Positions 22,012 to 31,368 of a stretch of 63,255 nt of DNA are shown here, one piece after another. Each line of letters starts with the position of its first letter. Positions within the stretch are counted from its first letter, which is position 1. The position numbers and the translations under genes were made by a program. Origin of the DNA: JBOGXA01 sp050694175 (GTDB taxonomy: Bacteria; Actinomycetota; CADDZG01; WHSQ01); the NCBI GenBank assembly GCA_050694175.1, contig JBOGXA010000023.1:1-63255 (forward strand), written 5' to 3'. The notes under the pieces were generated by a model. That model worked only from the letters and a program-made list of their open reading frames with translations, made no database searches and was not told where the DNA came from.

Positions 22012-23508
22012 GTGCCATCGCCACGTCTCGCCATCGCCGCCGGGAACAAGCTGGGCGCTGAAGCTGCGGCCAATGTGGCGCGGGCGGGAGGCAACGCGGT
22101 GGACGCATGCCTCGCTTCCGCAATCATGGCGTGGGTCGCCGAGCCATCACTTGCGTCTCTGGGAGGCTCAGGTTTCATCGCCATCTGCGCGCCCGACGGC
22201 ACTCATGAGGTCATCGACGGCAACGCAGCCATGCCGTACACGAGCCCCGAGTACTCGGGGCAGGGGCTGGAGCGCGTCTACTTTCCCGACTACTCGGACG
22301 GGATGTGGACGGGCATCGGTCCCGGATCGATCGCCATTCCGGGAGTCCTGGAGGGCGTCCACGCGGCGTGGACGCGTCACGGGCGAATCGAATGGGAGGC
22401 TCTATTCGAAGACGCAATCCGCGCGGCGCGGGAGGGTATCCCGTTCGCGCTGACATCCGCCTACTACATCTCGACGACGTGGGACCAGTTGTGGTCGCGC
22501 TACTCGTCGGCCCGAGCTCTCTTCGAGCACGACGGTGCGATCCTGAAAGCCGGCGACAGGCTTGTGCAGTCGGATCTCGCCGACTCACTCGAGACGATCG
22601 CCCGAGAGGGACCGGATGTCTTCTACGGCGGGGATATCGGCGCCCAGATCGTCTCCGAGATCGCCGGCGAGGGAGGGTTCCTCCGTCTCGACGACCTCCG
22701 CGCCTATCGGGCCGAGATCCGACGGCCGATCGCTACCCACGCATTCGGGTGGAACGTCGAGTCCAATCCGCCGCCGGCCGTGGGAGGGGCTGTGCTCACC
22801 CACATGCTGGCCCTCATGGAAGGGGCCGATCTCGGCGATCCGGTGCAGAGGCTAAAGACCATCGTTGCAAGTCAGCGCGCTGCGACCGGATATCGCAAAC
22901 GGCACTACAACGAACCGGAGGACATCGCCGGCGCTCTCGACGCCGAGCTCGCCCGTCTTCAACGAGGACTGCAGTCGCCGTCCACGACGCACACTTCCGC
23001 GGCCGACGCGGACGGCTTCGTGTGCGCGTTCACCGAATCAGCGGGTTACAGCTCCGGGCTGATCGCCGCCGGGGTCCTCTTGAACAACACGCTCGGCGAG
23101 GAGGAGCTCAACCCTCTCGGAATTCACAGGTTGTCGCCCGGGTCTCGATGTCACTCCAATATGGCGCCAACGATCGTCACCGGGCCCCATCGAGTGGTCG
23201 GCCTGGGCTCGCCCGGCGCCGACCGCATCGTGGGGGCGATCGCGCAGACGCTCGTACGGCTTGCCGTCGACGACGACTCACTGGCGGATGCCATCGCCGC
23301 TCCACGCGCCCACCTCGACCAAAGGCAACAGGGAGAGACACTGTGTTACGAGCCCGGCCTTCCGGGCGATCGCCTCGACTATCTTCAGCGACCTTACGAG
23401 GAACTGCACATGTACTTCGGCGGCGTGCAGGGGGCGTCGGTGGACGAGACCGGAGCGGTCGATGCAGCCCACGACCCGCGCCGCTCGGGTGCCAGCGCCC
23501 TTGTCTGA
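22012..23508 (+). CDS. ggt: Gamma-glutamyltransferase-family protein
   Basis: This 498-residue Ntn-hydrolase of the gamma-glutamyltranspeptidase family has an N-terminal ARAGGNAVDACLASAIMAWV and SLASLGGSGFIAICAPDG, and the processing/catalytic threonine in SPSTTHTSAADADGFVCA (about residue 328). GSPGADRIVGAIAQTLVRLA is in the small subunit. Self-cleavage would give large and small chains. It is shorter than classical GGT, and no signal peptide is evident, so it is probably cytosolic. The physiological substrate may be glutathione-like or another gamma-glutamyl compound; actinobacteria without glutathione often keep such enzymes. Confidence 0.87.
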   Translation: MPSPRLAIAAGNKLGAEAAANVARAGGNAVDACLASAIMAWVAEPSLASLGGSGFIAICAPDGTHEVIDGNAAMPYTSPEYSGQGLERVYFPDYSDGMWTGIGPGSIAIPGVLEGVHAAWTRHGRIEWEALFEDAIRAAREGIPFALTSAYYISTTWDQLWSRYSSARALFEHDGAILKAGDRLVQSDLADSLETIAREGPDVFYGGDIGAQIVSEIAGEGGFLRLDDLRAYRAEIRRPIATHAFGWNVESNPPPAVGGAVLTHMLALMEGADLGDPVQRLKTIVASQRAATGYRKRHYNEPEDIAGALDAELARLQRGLQSPSTTHTSAADADGFVCAFTESAGYSSGLIAAGVLLNNTLGEEELNPLGIHRLSPGSRCHSNMAPTIVTGPHRVVGLGSPGADRIVGAIAQTLVRLAVDDDSLADAIAAPRAHLDQRQQGETLCYEPGLPGDRLDYLQRPYEELHMYFGGVQGASVDETGAVDAAHDPRRSGASALV

Positions 23509-23568
23509 CCGGGGCACTTAAGCTACTCGTCCTACGACCATCCTGTCCCAGGAAGGAGAGCGGGCACC

Positions 23569-24132
23569 ATGGCACGACTGTTTTCCATCCGGCCGGTGCT
23601 GACCATCAAGGGCCGGCAGTTCAAAGGGCTCAGGGGGTTCGCGGGAAAACCGACGCATCCGCCGTTGACCGACTTCCCCGTCACCTGCTACGTGCTTCTC
23701 GCGGTCTTCGACCTCATCTCGTTCGTGTCTGAAGACGGGAGCAAAGCCGCCCGCGACTTCTTCACCGCCGGCACGTTCGTTCTGGTTGCCGGCCTGATCG
23801 TGTCGGTGCCCACGGCGCTGACGGGGTTCTGGGACTGGCTCAAGTCGACGGCCTCGCACACCCAGGCATGGCGCACCGCCAACTGGCACATGGCGGTGAT
23901 GCTCACCGTCACGCTCCTCGTCGTGATCGATCTCGTCGTCCGGGCCGGCGACGAGACGACAGCAGCCGGGCTCGCGATCTTCTCAATCATCATCGGAGGA
24001 CTGGTCTCGTTCGGTGCCGCCTACGGCGGTGCGCTCGTCTACGACTATGGGTTCAACGTCGAGACGTCGGGCGATCACCCCGTGTGGCACGAGTCCGAGA
24101 CCGACGTGTACCCGGGCCAGAAAGATCAATGA
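23569..24132 (+). CDS. DUF2231 membrane protein
   Basis: This 187-residue protein has four predicted membrane segments (about 40-57, 70-92, 108-125 and 134-158) and the DUF2231 opening KPTHPPLTDFPVTCYVLLAV. The WDWLKSTASHTQAW-HMAVM segment carries histidines typical of the family, sometimes linked with heme or quinone proteins. The role is unknown. A good ribosome site, GGAAGGAGAG, lies 10 nt before the ATG. It stands alone between ggt and the GTPase gene. Confidence 0.8.
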   Translation: MARLFSIRPVLTIKGRQFKGLRGFAGKPTHPPLTDFPVTCYVLLAVFDLISFVSEDGSKAARDFFTAGTFVLVAGLIVSVPTALTGFWDWLKSTASHTQAWRTANWHMAVMLTVTLLVVIDLVVRAGDETTAAGLAIFSIIIGGLVSFGAAYGGALVYDYGFNVETSGDHPVWHESETDVYPGQKDQ

Positions 24133-24204
24133 TGGGATTCGGCACCCCGACTGGTCCCGTCGTGTTGCATGACGACAGTGTGGGACCTGTCGACGGGGCC
24201 CGGG

Positions 24205-25179
24205 TCAGACCGCGAAGCGGATGTGCACGACGTCGCCCTCGGCGACCTCGTAGTCCTTTCCCTCGACCCGCAGGAGCCCCTTAGACTTCGCAGCGTCCCA
24301 CGAGCCCGTCGCGACCAGGTCGTCGTAGGAGACGATCTCGGCCCTGATGAATCCCCGCTCCATATCCGAGTGGATCACCCCCGCGGCTTCCGGGGCCCTG
24401 GCGCCGCGCCGCACTTCCCACGCCCTCGTTTCGTCGTCTCCGGTCGTCAGGAACGTGATGAGGTCGAGGGCTCGGTAGCAGGCGGCGATCACCCGGTTGA
24501 GCCCCAGCTCGACGACGCCAAACTCGCCGAGCAGCTCCGCGGCCTCGGCGTCGTCGACCCCGGTCACTTCCGCCTCGAGGGCCGCACTGATCGGAATCGC
24601 CGACTGAAGCTGCGACTCCGACGCACCTTCGGCCACATTCGCGACGAGGATCCAGGGTTTGAGGGTGAGCGGCCCGTATCCCCTCAGCACCTTCGTATCG
24701 GGCGTGTCGAACTCACCGTCGCGCAGGAGTTGCTCCGACTCCAGCATGCCGTGGGCTCTCTCCAGGACATCGACTTCGGTGCGCGCCCGAACCTCGCCGC
24801 GAGCCTTCTTGCGGGCCTTGGTCAGTCCCGAATCGATATTCGCCAGGTCGGCAAGGACGAGCTCGGCTCGAAGAGCGGCGAGTTCGGACGTCGGGTTGGC
24901 GTCGCCGCCGAACTCGCGCACGACGAGGCAAAGGGCGTCTACCGCTCGGAACTCGGCAATGCCCTGCGCGGTCAACCCTCCCGGAACGTCGACGAATCGA
25001 ACTTTGGCGGGGACGATCTTCCTCGATGACTCGATCTCGGCCAGCACCTCGAGTCGCTCGTCGGGGACTTCTACGACCGCCTGGTTGGAACGGCCGCCGG
25101 CGGATCCGGCGCGCGTGAGCGCCGTGAACAGAGTCGATTTTCCCGAGTACGGCATCCCGACGATGCCCACGTCCTTCAT
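24205..25179 (-). CDS. YchF-like (DUF933) P-loop GTPase/ATPase, divergent form
   Basis: This 324-residue protein of the Obg/YchF group starts at ATG 25179. Walker A is GMPYSGKSTLFTAL (usual YchF: GLPNVGKST). Walker B is RFVDVPGGL. An NKxE-type motif is replaced by LILVANVAEG-like sequence around residue 200. The C-terminal TGS/DUF933 domain includes DLITFLTTGDDETRAW, AAGVIHSDMERGFIRAEIVS and DYEVAEGDVVHIRFAV. It is about 40 residues shorter than standard YchF and lacks its typical G4 context, so it is likely a paralogue. Ribosome-associated or stress roles are known only for YchF proper. Confidence 0.85.
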   Translation of the reverse strand: MKDVGIVGMPYSGKSTLFTALTRAGSAGGRSNQAVVEVPDERLEVLAEIESSRKIVPAKVRFVDVPGGLTAQGIAEFRAVDALCLVVREFGGDANPTSELAALRAELVLADLANIDSGLTKARKKARGEVRARTEVDVLERAHGMLESEQLLRDGEFDTPDTKVLRGYGPLTLKPWILVANVAEGASESQLQSAIPISAALEAEVTGVDDAEAAELLGEFGVVELGLNRVIAACYRALDLITFLTTGDDETRAWEVRRGARAPEAAGVIHSDMERGFIRAEIVSYDDLVATGSWDAAKSKGLLRVEGKDYEVAEGDVVHIRFAV

Positions 25180-25204
25180 GGGCGAGAGGGTAGCTTCTAG
25201 AGCC

Positions 25205-25981
25205 ATGGAGACCGGGCTTGATGGTCGCGGTGTGCTGGTGACCGGTGGCGCCGGCGGGATCGGGAGCGCCATCGTGCGTGCATTTGCGCGCGAGGGAGCG
25301 ACCACTGCAATCCACTACCACACCAACAAAGAGCGCGCCGATGCTCTTGCGGCCGAGGTCGGAGGCGTCGCGTTGGGCGCGGACCTGACCGTTGAAGAAG
25401 AAGCCGACCGGCTCGTTCCTGCCGCCGCCGAAGGGCTCGGACGTCTGGATGTTCTGGTTGCTAACGCCGGTCGGTGGCCCGTACACGACGTACCGATGTG
25501 GGAAATGGACCTGGAGCGCTGGCGGTCGACTCTCGCCGTCAATCTCGACGGCGTGTTTCTGTCGTGCCGAGCGTTCCTCCGCCACGTCGCCCAGACCGGA
25601 ACCGGAAACATCGTCATCATCGGTTCGACTGCCGGTCTCTTCGGAGAGGCCGGGCACGCGGATTACGCCGCGGCCAAATCCGCAGTCGTCGGTGGACTGG
25701 CCCTCAGCCTCAAGAATGAGATCGTGCGCGCAGCGCCCTCCGGGCGAGTCAACGTCGTCTGCCCGGGGTGGACCCAGACCGACATGACCCGTGACGTGCT
25801 GGCCGACGAGACGATGGTCCCGCGCCTCACCCGCACAATGGCCCTCCAGAAGCTGGGCCGGGCAACCGACGTCGCCGCCGCCGTCGTGGCACTCGCGTCG
25901 GATCGCGTGTCGGGCCACGTGACCGGACAGGTAATAACGGTGGCCGGGGGTATGGAGGGCCGGGTCGTCCACGAGCTGTGA
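25205..25981 (+). CDS. Short-chain dehydrogenase/reductase
   Basis: This 258-residue SDR has the cofactor motif TGGAGGIGSAIVRAFA, VANAGRW (NAG), a catalytic Ser in IVIIGSTAGLFGE and Tyr-x-x-x-Lys in HADYAAAKSAVVGGL. The C-terminus GHVTGQVITVAGGMEGR is FabG-like. An Arg/His-rich segment after the first strand (HYHTNKERAD) suggests NADP. It is divergent from the GTPase gene (25 bp between starts), and no operon partner identifies its substrate. Confidence 0.85.
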   Translation: METGLDGRGVLVTGGAGGIGSAIVRAFAREGATTAIHYHTNKERADALAAEVGGVALGADLTVEEEADRLVPAAAEGLGRLDVLVANAGRWPVHDVPMWEMDLERWRSTLAVNLDGVFLSCRAFLRHVAQTGTGNIVIIGSTAGLFGEAGHADYAAAKSAVVGGLALSLKNEIVRAAPSGRVNVVCPGWTQTDMTRDVLADETMVPRLTRTMALQKLGRATDVAAAVVALASDRVSGHVTGQVITVAGGMEGRVVHEL

Positions 25982-26055
25982 GCCCGACCCCTTGCGACGT
26001 TTTGTTGGACCTTTTGGGGCGCACGCCGGACAAAATGCCTTTTGGGTCGCGGTGG

Positions 26056-26955
26056 TCAGAGGATGCGCGCCCCCAGGGCGCTTGCTATCAGTTCGACCGC
26101 CAGCTCGCCGGTCATGTTGGCGTGGTCGAGGATCGGGTTCACTTCGACGACCTCGAGCGAGGTCACAATCGATGATTCGGCGACGATCTCCATCGCAAGG
26201 TGCGCCTCGCGGTACGAGAGCCCACCGCGAACCGGCGTGCCGACACCCGGAGCGATCTCCGGGTCGCACACGTCGACGTCGAGCGAGAGATGGACGAAGT
26301 TGTCCCCCGTTATCACGTCCACCGCATCGTGCACGACATCTGCGATCCCCCGCCGGTCGATCTCGGACATCGTGAAGGCGGCTATCCCGCGCTCGTTAAC
26401 GAACTCTTTCTCTCCGCCGTCGAGGTCACGAATGCCGACGAGAGCGACCCGGGTGGCGTCGGCCCACGGCGGCGCTGCGAAGCCGTCCAGCGAGAAGCCA
26501 CACGCTCCGAGCGCGGCCGCGAGAGGCATCCCGTGCACGTTTCCCGATGGAGACGTCTCGGGCCGGTTGAGGTCGCCATGAGCGTCAACCCAGAGAACTC
26601 CTCCGGGACCGAAGACCGAACTCATACCGGCGAGCGTCCCCATCGCAATGGAGTGGTCGCCCCCCAAAACCAGTGGAGTTCGGTCGGCAGTCGCAGCCTC
26701 CGCCACCCGACGGGCGATCTGGGCGCAGGTGCCGAGGATCTCGGGAAGATAGCGGGCGTGCTCATCCTCCATCCCCGCGATCTCGGGCAGCTCGGCGACG
26801 ACGTTGCCCTCGTCCTCCACCTCGACACCCAGTTTCTCGAGGCGCTCGGCCAGTCCCGAGTAGCGGATCGCGCTGGGCCCCATGTCCACGCCTCTTCGGG
26901 CCTGACCGAGGTCGAGGGGAGCACCCACGATGCACACTCGCTTTGCGTCGGGCAT
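26056..26955 (-). CDS. rocF: Arginase-family ureohydrolase
   Basis: This 299-residue enzyme has the Mn-binding motifs GGDHSIAMG, WVDAHGDLN and LSLDVDVCDPEIAPG, plus the arginase-type TSPSGNVHGMPLAAALG and VVEVNPILD. These favour arginase (arginine to ornithine and urea) over agmatinase. The opening VCIVGAPLDLGQARRGVDMG is also arginase-like. ATG 26955 is preferred over the 8-codon upstream start. It is divergent from the SDR at 26970 with only 14 bp between starts, so their promoters must overlap neighbouring coding sequence. Confidence 0.88.
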   Translation of the reverse strand: MPDAKRVCIVGAPLDLGQARRGVDMGPSAIRYSGLAERLEKLGVEVEDEGNVVAELPEIAGMEDEHARYLPEILGTCAQIARRVAEAATADRTPLVLGGDHSIAMGTLAGMSSVFGPGGVLWVDAHGDLNRPETSPSGNVHGMPLAAALGACGFSLDGFAAPPWADATRVALVGIRDLDGGEKEFVNERGIAAFTMSEIDRRGIADVVHDAVDVITGDNFVHLSLDVDVCDPEIAPGVGTPVRGGLSYREAHLAMEIVAESSIVTSLEVVEVNPILDHANMTGELAVELIASALGARIL

Positions 26956-26969
26956 GCAACGATGGTGAC

Positions 26970-27725
26970 ATGTCGCCACGGGGACGTGCGACCGCGGTCA
27001 TCTCAGGGGGGTCGGCGGGAATCGGTGCCGCAACCGCCATCAGGCTCGCGGCCGAGGGGTTCGACGTCGTCGTAGGGGCGCGCCGTATCGAGCGGGTCGA
27101 GGAGATCGCGAGGGTGACCGGCGGCCGGGCCCTCGAGCTCGACGTCACCGATCCGGGCTCCGTCGATCGCTTTGCGTCCGAACTCGACGATTGCTCGCTG
27201 CTCGTTAACAACGCGGGGCTCGCAATCGGCACCGATTCGATCGCCGAGCTCACCGATGAACGCGCACGGATCATGTGGGAGACGAACGTCTTGGGGCTGT
27301 TGCGAATGACGCGGACGCTGCTGCCCTTGCTCGAGCAAGCAGATACGGGGCACATCATCAACGTGGGCTCGATAGCGGGCTTCGAGGTCTACCCCGGCGG
27401 TGCCGGCTACACGGCCTCGAAGCACGCAGTGCGCGCGATCACTCGCACGCTGCGACTCGAGCTTCTGGGCAAACCGATTCGCATCACGGAGGTGGCTCCG
27501 GGTCTGGTCGAGACCGAATTCTCGGTCGTTCGGTTCGAGGGTGATACCGATAAGGCGAAAACACCGTACGAGGGAATGACGCCGTTGACCGCAGATGACA
27601 TCGCAGACTGCATCGCGTGGGCGGCGACGCGGCCCCCGCACGTGAACATCGACGAGATCGTCGTGCGACCGGTCGCGCAGGCGGCTGCCACTCTTGTGGC
27701 ACGCAAAGACGACGCGTCGCGATAG
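26970..27725 (+). CDS. Short-chain dehydrogenase (YdfG-like)
   Basis: This is a 251-residue SDR: ISGGSAGIGAATAIRLA with an NADP-favouring VVGARRIERVEEI, LVNNAGLAIGTDSIAELTDE, IINVGSIAGFEVYPGG and catalytic GYTASKHAVRAITRTLR. The overall pattern, including ITEVAPGLVETEFS and the C-terminal HVNIDEIVVRPVAQA, fits the YdfG group of NADP-dependent 3-hydroxy acid (serine-like) dehydrogenases. The substrate is uncertain. Confidence 0.85.
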   Translation: MSPRGRATAVISGGSAGIGAATAIRLAAEGFDVVVGARRIERVEEIARVTGGRALELDVTDPGSVDRFASELDDCSLLVNNAGLAIGTDSIAELTDERARIMWETNVLGLLRMTRTLLPLLEQADTGHIINVGSIAGFEVYPGGAGYTASKHAVRAITRTLRLELLGKPIRITEVAPGLVETEFSVVRFEGDTDKAKTPYEGMTPLTADDIADCIAWAATRPPHVNIDEIVVRPVAQAAATLVARKDDASR

Positions 27726-27758
27726 GTTTCGTCCATCGCACGCGAAGAAAACCGCCCA

Positions 27759-28256
27759 ATGATCGTTCGCCGCCTCGCCGCCGCCGTCATAATGGCCGCC
27801 GGGCTCGGACTGATCGCGTGTGACGACGACAATCAGGCCGCGGACGACGAGTCGAATGGCGTAGGGCCATTCACTAAGGAAGAGTTCGTTCAGCGCGCGG
27901 ATGAGGTCTGCGAAGAGACCGAGCACAGGATCCAAGCACTCGAACCTCCTGCGAACACGAACGACCTCGACGACTACGCCAACGCGATCGGAGAGATAAG
28001 CGACGAAGGAATCACCGAACTGCGTTCTCTGAAACCGCCCCCCGGCGACGGGCCGTTGATCAAAGACCTGATAGGCAACATCGAGAGCTCGGTGGACCTT
28101 CTTCCCGACTACGCCCGCGCGGTGCAGTCACAGGACGGACGGCTGCTCAGGCAGGTCGAAGCGAAACTGCAGCAGATAGCGGACCAGTCCGTCCGGCTCG
28201 CCCGCGAATACGGCTTCGAGCAATGCGGGGGTGACGAGGGAGCCCCCGCAGAGTAG
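27759..28256 (+). CDS. Putative lipoprotein
   Basis: This 165-residue protein has a basic start, a hydrophobic stretch and the lipobox LGLIAC (about residue 21). The mature part is acidic and helical: FTKEEFVQRADEVCEETEHR, then a repeated four-helix-like stretch and EYGFEQCGGDE. The FxxxAD-xC..C pattern resembles small secreted actinobacterial proteins of unknown function in which the two cysteines may form a disulfide. No enzyme motif is seen. Confidence 0.7.
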   Translation: MIVRRLAAAVIMAAGLGLIACDDDNQAADDESNGVGPFTKEEFVQRADEVCEETEHRIQALEPPANTNDLDDYANAIGEISDEGITELRSLKPPPGDGPLIKDLIGNIESSVDLLPDYARAVQSQDGRLLRQVEAKLQQIADQSVRLAREYGFEQCGGDEGAPAE

Positions 28257-28265
28257 GAGCGGAAG

Positions 28266-29324
28266 CTAGCCCGTTCCGACCCCCCTCTCGTCCCGCTCCG
28301 GATCCGATTCTCCTTCCGGCGGCGGCCTCTTCGGAAAGGTTGCGACCCCCTTCCTTCCCTCAGGAGGCGGGACCCGGAAGGACAGGAAAACCGTGATCGC
28401 CAGCACGACGACGATGAACGACAGGGACAACGGGATTGGGATCTCGATGTGGAACGCCTCCAGAAGCATCTTGGCTCCCACGAACCCGAGAATGATCGCA
28501 AGCCCGTAGCGCAAGAGGTGGAAACGTTCGATGCTGCCGGCGAGGAGGAAATAGAGCGCTCGTAGGCCCAGGATCGCGAACACGTTCGACGTGAGAACGA
28601 TGAACGGGTCGGTCGTGATCCCCAGGATCGCGGGGATGGAATCAACGGCGAAGATGATGTCCGTGACCTCGATGAAGATCAGAGCGATGAAGAGCGGAGT
28701 GGCAAGTCGGCGTCCGTTCTCGACGGTGAACAGGTTCTGACCGTCGTATCTCGTCGTCGATGCGAGCCTCTTGCGCGCGAACCTCAAAACCGGGTTCTGT
28801 TCCGGATGCACCTCCTCCGACCCGATCGCCAGCCGGACCGCCGTGAGAATCAGAAATGCTCCGAAGACGTACACGATCCACTCGAACGTGTTGATGAGAC
28901 TCACCCCGGCGGCGATGAAGATGCCGCGGAATATCAACGCACCGAGAATCCCGAAGAAGAGGACCTGGTGCTGGTACATGAAAGGGACCTGGAAGTAGCT
29001 GAAGATGAGAACGAAGACGAACATGTTGTCCACCGACAACGAGTACTCGACCAGGTAACCCGCAAAGTACTCTTGAGCCGTCGTCCCCCCCTCGAGGATC
29101 AACAAGCCGATCCCGAACACGATTGCGAGCGACACCCAGACGGCCACCCATGCCGCGGATTCCTTGAAGGAGGGCTCGTGCTCCTCTGTGTGGAACATCT
29201 TGAGATCCACGAGCAACATCGCGATCACGAACGCGATGAACCCTGCGTAAACGAACCACGGAACGTCTGTCAACGCCGGCCGGTCTCCAATAGTAGGTTG
29301 AGCGGCCGCAGCCGCCCCGTCCAC
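28266..29324 (-). CDS. TerC-family integral membrane protein
   Basis: This 352-residue TerC/Alx-type protein has eight or nine membrane helices. Acidic motifs EYSLSVDNMFVFVLIF and FIEVTDIIFAVDSIPAILGI are the family signature, with NVFAILGLRALYFLLAG near the end. Relatives export Mn2+ or act with secretion of metal-loaded proteins; older work linked TerC to tellurite resistance. The charged C-terminal ~45 residues are cytoplasmic. The GTG at 29324 is chosen. No recognisable Mn riboswitch is seen in the short upstream gap. Confidence 0.9.
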   Translation of the reverse strand: MDGAAAAAQPTIGDRPALTDVPWFVYAGFIAFVIAMLLVDLKMFHTEEHEPSFKESAAWVAVWVSLAIVFGIGLLILEGGTTAQEYFAGYLVEYSLSVDNMFVFVLIFSYFQVPFMYQHQVLFFGILGALIFRGIFIAAGVSLINTFEWIVYVFGAFLILTAVRLAIGSEEVHPEQNPVLRFARKRLASTTRYDGQNLFTVENGRRLATPLFIALIFIEVTDIIFAVDSIPAILGITTDPFIVLTSNVFAILGLRALYFLLAGSIERFHLLRYGLAIILGFVGAKMLLEAFHIEIPIPLSLSFIVVVLAITVFLSFRVPPPEGRKGVATFPKRPPPEGESDPERDERGVGTG

Positions 29325-29365
29325 AAAGCACCCATGAGGATAGTCGGACCCCAGGTCTTGCGAAC

Positions 29366-30274
29366 TTGACCGCTAGTCACCCGGCCGGCGACCGGTCCGA
29401 GCGGCCGGAATCGACCGCAGCAGGCATCGCACTTGCCGTGGGCGCGGCGGCGACCTTCGGCACTCTGGCGATCTTCGCGAAGCTGGGGTACCGGCAAGGC
29501 GCAGATCCGCTGCCCCTACTGGCGGGTCGTTTCGCCATCGCCTCCGCCCTACTGGTGCTGTGGCAGGCCGGCACACGCCGTCCGCTACTCCACAACCCGA
29601 GACTCGCCGTCAGACTGACGCTCCTCGGCGGGCTCTATGGGTTGGAGGCATCGTTGTTCTTCCTTGCGCTCGATAACGCCTCCGCCGCGGTCGTTTCTCT
29701 AATCTTCTACAGCTATCCAATGTGGACCAACCTCATCGGACTGGCGACGGGAATCGAGCGATGGCACACACCCGTCGCCGCTGCGCTTGGTCTGAGCACG
29801 ATTGGCGTCGCATCCATCTTTACGGTCGAGGACATCGGCCTCGCCGGTCCCCTGCTGGCTCTCGCGGCCGCCGTCTCCGTAGCCGTATACTTCATCCTGG
29901 CTCAGCTCATCCTGCGCGACGCCGACACCTACGAGACGACGACCTGGACGACCATCGGAGCTGCAGTGGTCACCTGTGTCGCGGCCGTGATCGGAGGAGG
30001 CGCGCTGCCCTCGGCCGCGCTCCCTCACGCGGCGGCGCTCGCATTCGCGTCGGCGATATCGTTCCTGCTCGTCTACGCAGCGATTGCGCGCATCGGCTCG
30101 GCTCGGACGGCGGTTGCCAACACGATGGAGCCCGTCACAACCGTGGTCCTCGCCGCGATGGTCCTGGGCGAGGCAATCACGCTGCGAATGGGGATCGGTG
30201 CCCTACTTGTGGTCGGAGCATTGCCGATTCTCGCTTCGGCGGGCCCCCGGCCGGTGCACGAGCCTCCGGCCTAA
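29366..30274 (+). CDS. EamA/DMT-family transporter
   Basis: This 302-residue protein has ten membrane helices in two EamA repeats (about 20-145 and 155-290): AVGAAATFGTLAIFAKLGYR, ALDNASAAVVSLIFYSYPMW and, in the second repeat, IARIGSARTAVANTMEPVTT with VLGEAITLRMGIGALLVVGA. It is probably a drug/metabolite exporter with unknown substrate. Start TTG 29366 is the best available. It is divergent from terC (41 bp apart) and convergent with the broken aldo/keto reductase. Confidence 0.85.
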   Translation: MTASHPAGDRSERPESTAAGIALAVGAAATFGTLAIFAKLGYRQGADPLPLLAGRFAIASALLVLWQAGTRRPLLHNPRLAVRLTLLGGLYGLEASLFFLALDNASAAVVSLIFYSYPMWTNLIGLATGIERWHTPVAAALGLSTIGVASIFTVEDIGLAGPLLALAAAVSVAVYFILAQLILRDADTYETTTWTTIGAAVVTCVAAVIGGGALPSAALPHAAALAFASAISFLLVYAAIARIGSARTAVANTMEPVTTVVLAAMVLGEAITLRMGIGALLVVGALPILASAGPRPVHEPPA

Positions 30275-30849
30275 GTACCTCTCTCGAGAATCGATTCGAT
30301 CTCCTCGAGGTCCTTGCTCTCGAGAGGACCGAACCGGCGCCGGCGTTCTCGGCAACATGTTGGGGGGATCGCGATCCCGCGATCGCGCCGGTCACACCAC
30401 GCTGGTGGACGACCCACGCAAGAGCGAGCTGGGCGAGCGTCACGTCCAGGCGGTCGGCGATGGGACGGAGAGCATCAACGATCTCGAGATTGGCCTCGAG
30501 CTTTCCCGACGCGAAGAAGCGACCGTAGTAGCCCATGCCGTGCCCCCCACCACGCCAGGGCGGGATCGAAGCCGCTGCCCGCGGGTCGGGGCGCGAGCTT
30601 GGTGAACACCAGGGCGTCGTCACGGCCCTTGATCGCCTGCCCGACGAGCTCCTCGGAACGCCCGCCGCCGTAGACCTCGGCAGTGTCGATCCAGTTCATG
30701 CCGGAATCGAGCGCCGTTTGCATTGCGCGGACCGTCTGTTCATCCGGAGGGTTCGGCCCCCACGCCATGCCCCCCGCTTCCCAGGCACCGAAACCGATCA
30801 CCGAGATCTCCGGGCCCTGGGTTCCCAATCTTCTCGTGTCGATCTTCAC
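30271..30849 (-). pseudogene. Aldo/keto reductase remnant (internal deletion and two frameshifts)
   Basis: The N-terminal part from GTG 30849 reads GPEISVIGFGAWEAGGMAWG and SGMNWIDTAEVYGGGRSEEL, with the catalytic Tyr and Asp of the family. It ends soon after KLAPRPAGSGFDPALAWW. After a frame change near 30540 the sequence resumes at the family C-terminus, with LDVTLAQLALAWVVHQRGVT and AIAGSRSPQHVAENAGAG. A second shift leads to LESKDLEEIESILERG and a TAG at 30271-30273. About 130 residues of the barrel are missing. The gene cannot encode a working enzyme. It borders the EamA gene directly. Confidence 0.85.
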
Positions 30850-30871
30850 TTCCTTTCCACAACTGGAGCGA

Positions 30872-31336
30872 TCATCTGAGTTTGCCGTGGTCCCATGACG
30901 ACAACGACTGAAGAGGTAGCAGGATTCCGACGCGCTTGCGCGCTTGTCGCTCGATTTCCAGAGCGGGTCCTGCGTCGAAGGAAATGCCCGTCCGGGGTTT
31001 CGTGTAGCGCTCGTATAGGGCGTGCCCGATTGCGATGACTTCGTCGTACCGGCTGGTAAGGGTCGCTCGGGCCTTGATCAAGACTCCCCGGAGCTCCTCG
31101 TACTGCTCTCCGGCTTCGACCACGGCGGCGCACCGCGCGTCGCGCGCCAGATTGACCGCTTTCTGGCTCTTCGCGTATGTCCACATCCGAAGAGTGTCGT
31201 CGACACACACGTACCACATGCCCGCAGCATGAGGCCATCCACCAGGCCCGAGCGTCGTGAGCACGGCAACCCTCGAGACCTCGAGGAACTGATTCACTTC
31301 GTCCCTAGTCATCGAGACGTCGAGGCGCGGGCTCAC
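30872..31336 (-). CDS. Pyridoxamine 5'-phosphate oxidase-like (FMN/F420-binding split barrel) protein
   Basis: This 154-residue split-barrel protein has VSRVAVLTTLGPGGWPHAAG, then MWYVCVDDTLRMWTYAKSQK and AVNLARDARCAAVVEAGEQY. This order is typical of the PPOX superfamily, including actinobacterial F420-dependent reductases. Cofactor choice cannot be decided by eye. Start GTG 31336 or ATG 31312 (MTRDEV, the commoner family start). It lies downstream of nothing obvious and is divergent from the patatin gene. Confidence 0.8.
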   Translation of the reverse strand: MSPRLDVSMTRDEVNQFLEVSRVAVLTTLGPGGWPHAAGMWYVCVDDTLRMWTYAKSQKAVNLARDARCAAVVEAGEQYEELRGVLIKARATLTSRYDEVIAIGHALYERYTKPRTGISFDAGPALEIERQARKRVGILLPLQSLSSWDHGKLR

Positions 31337-31368
31337 GGGAATCAGAGTAGCGAGGATAGGCTTCGGTC

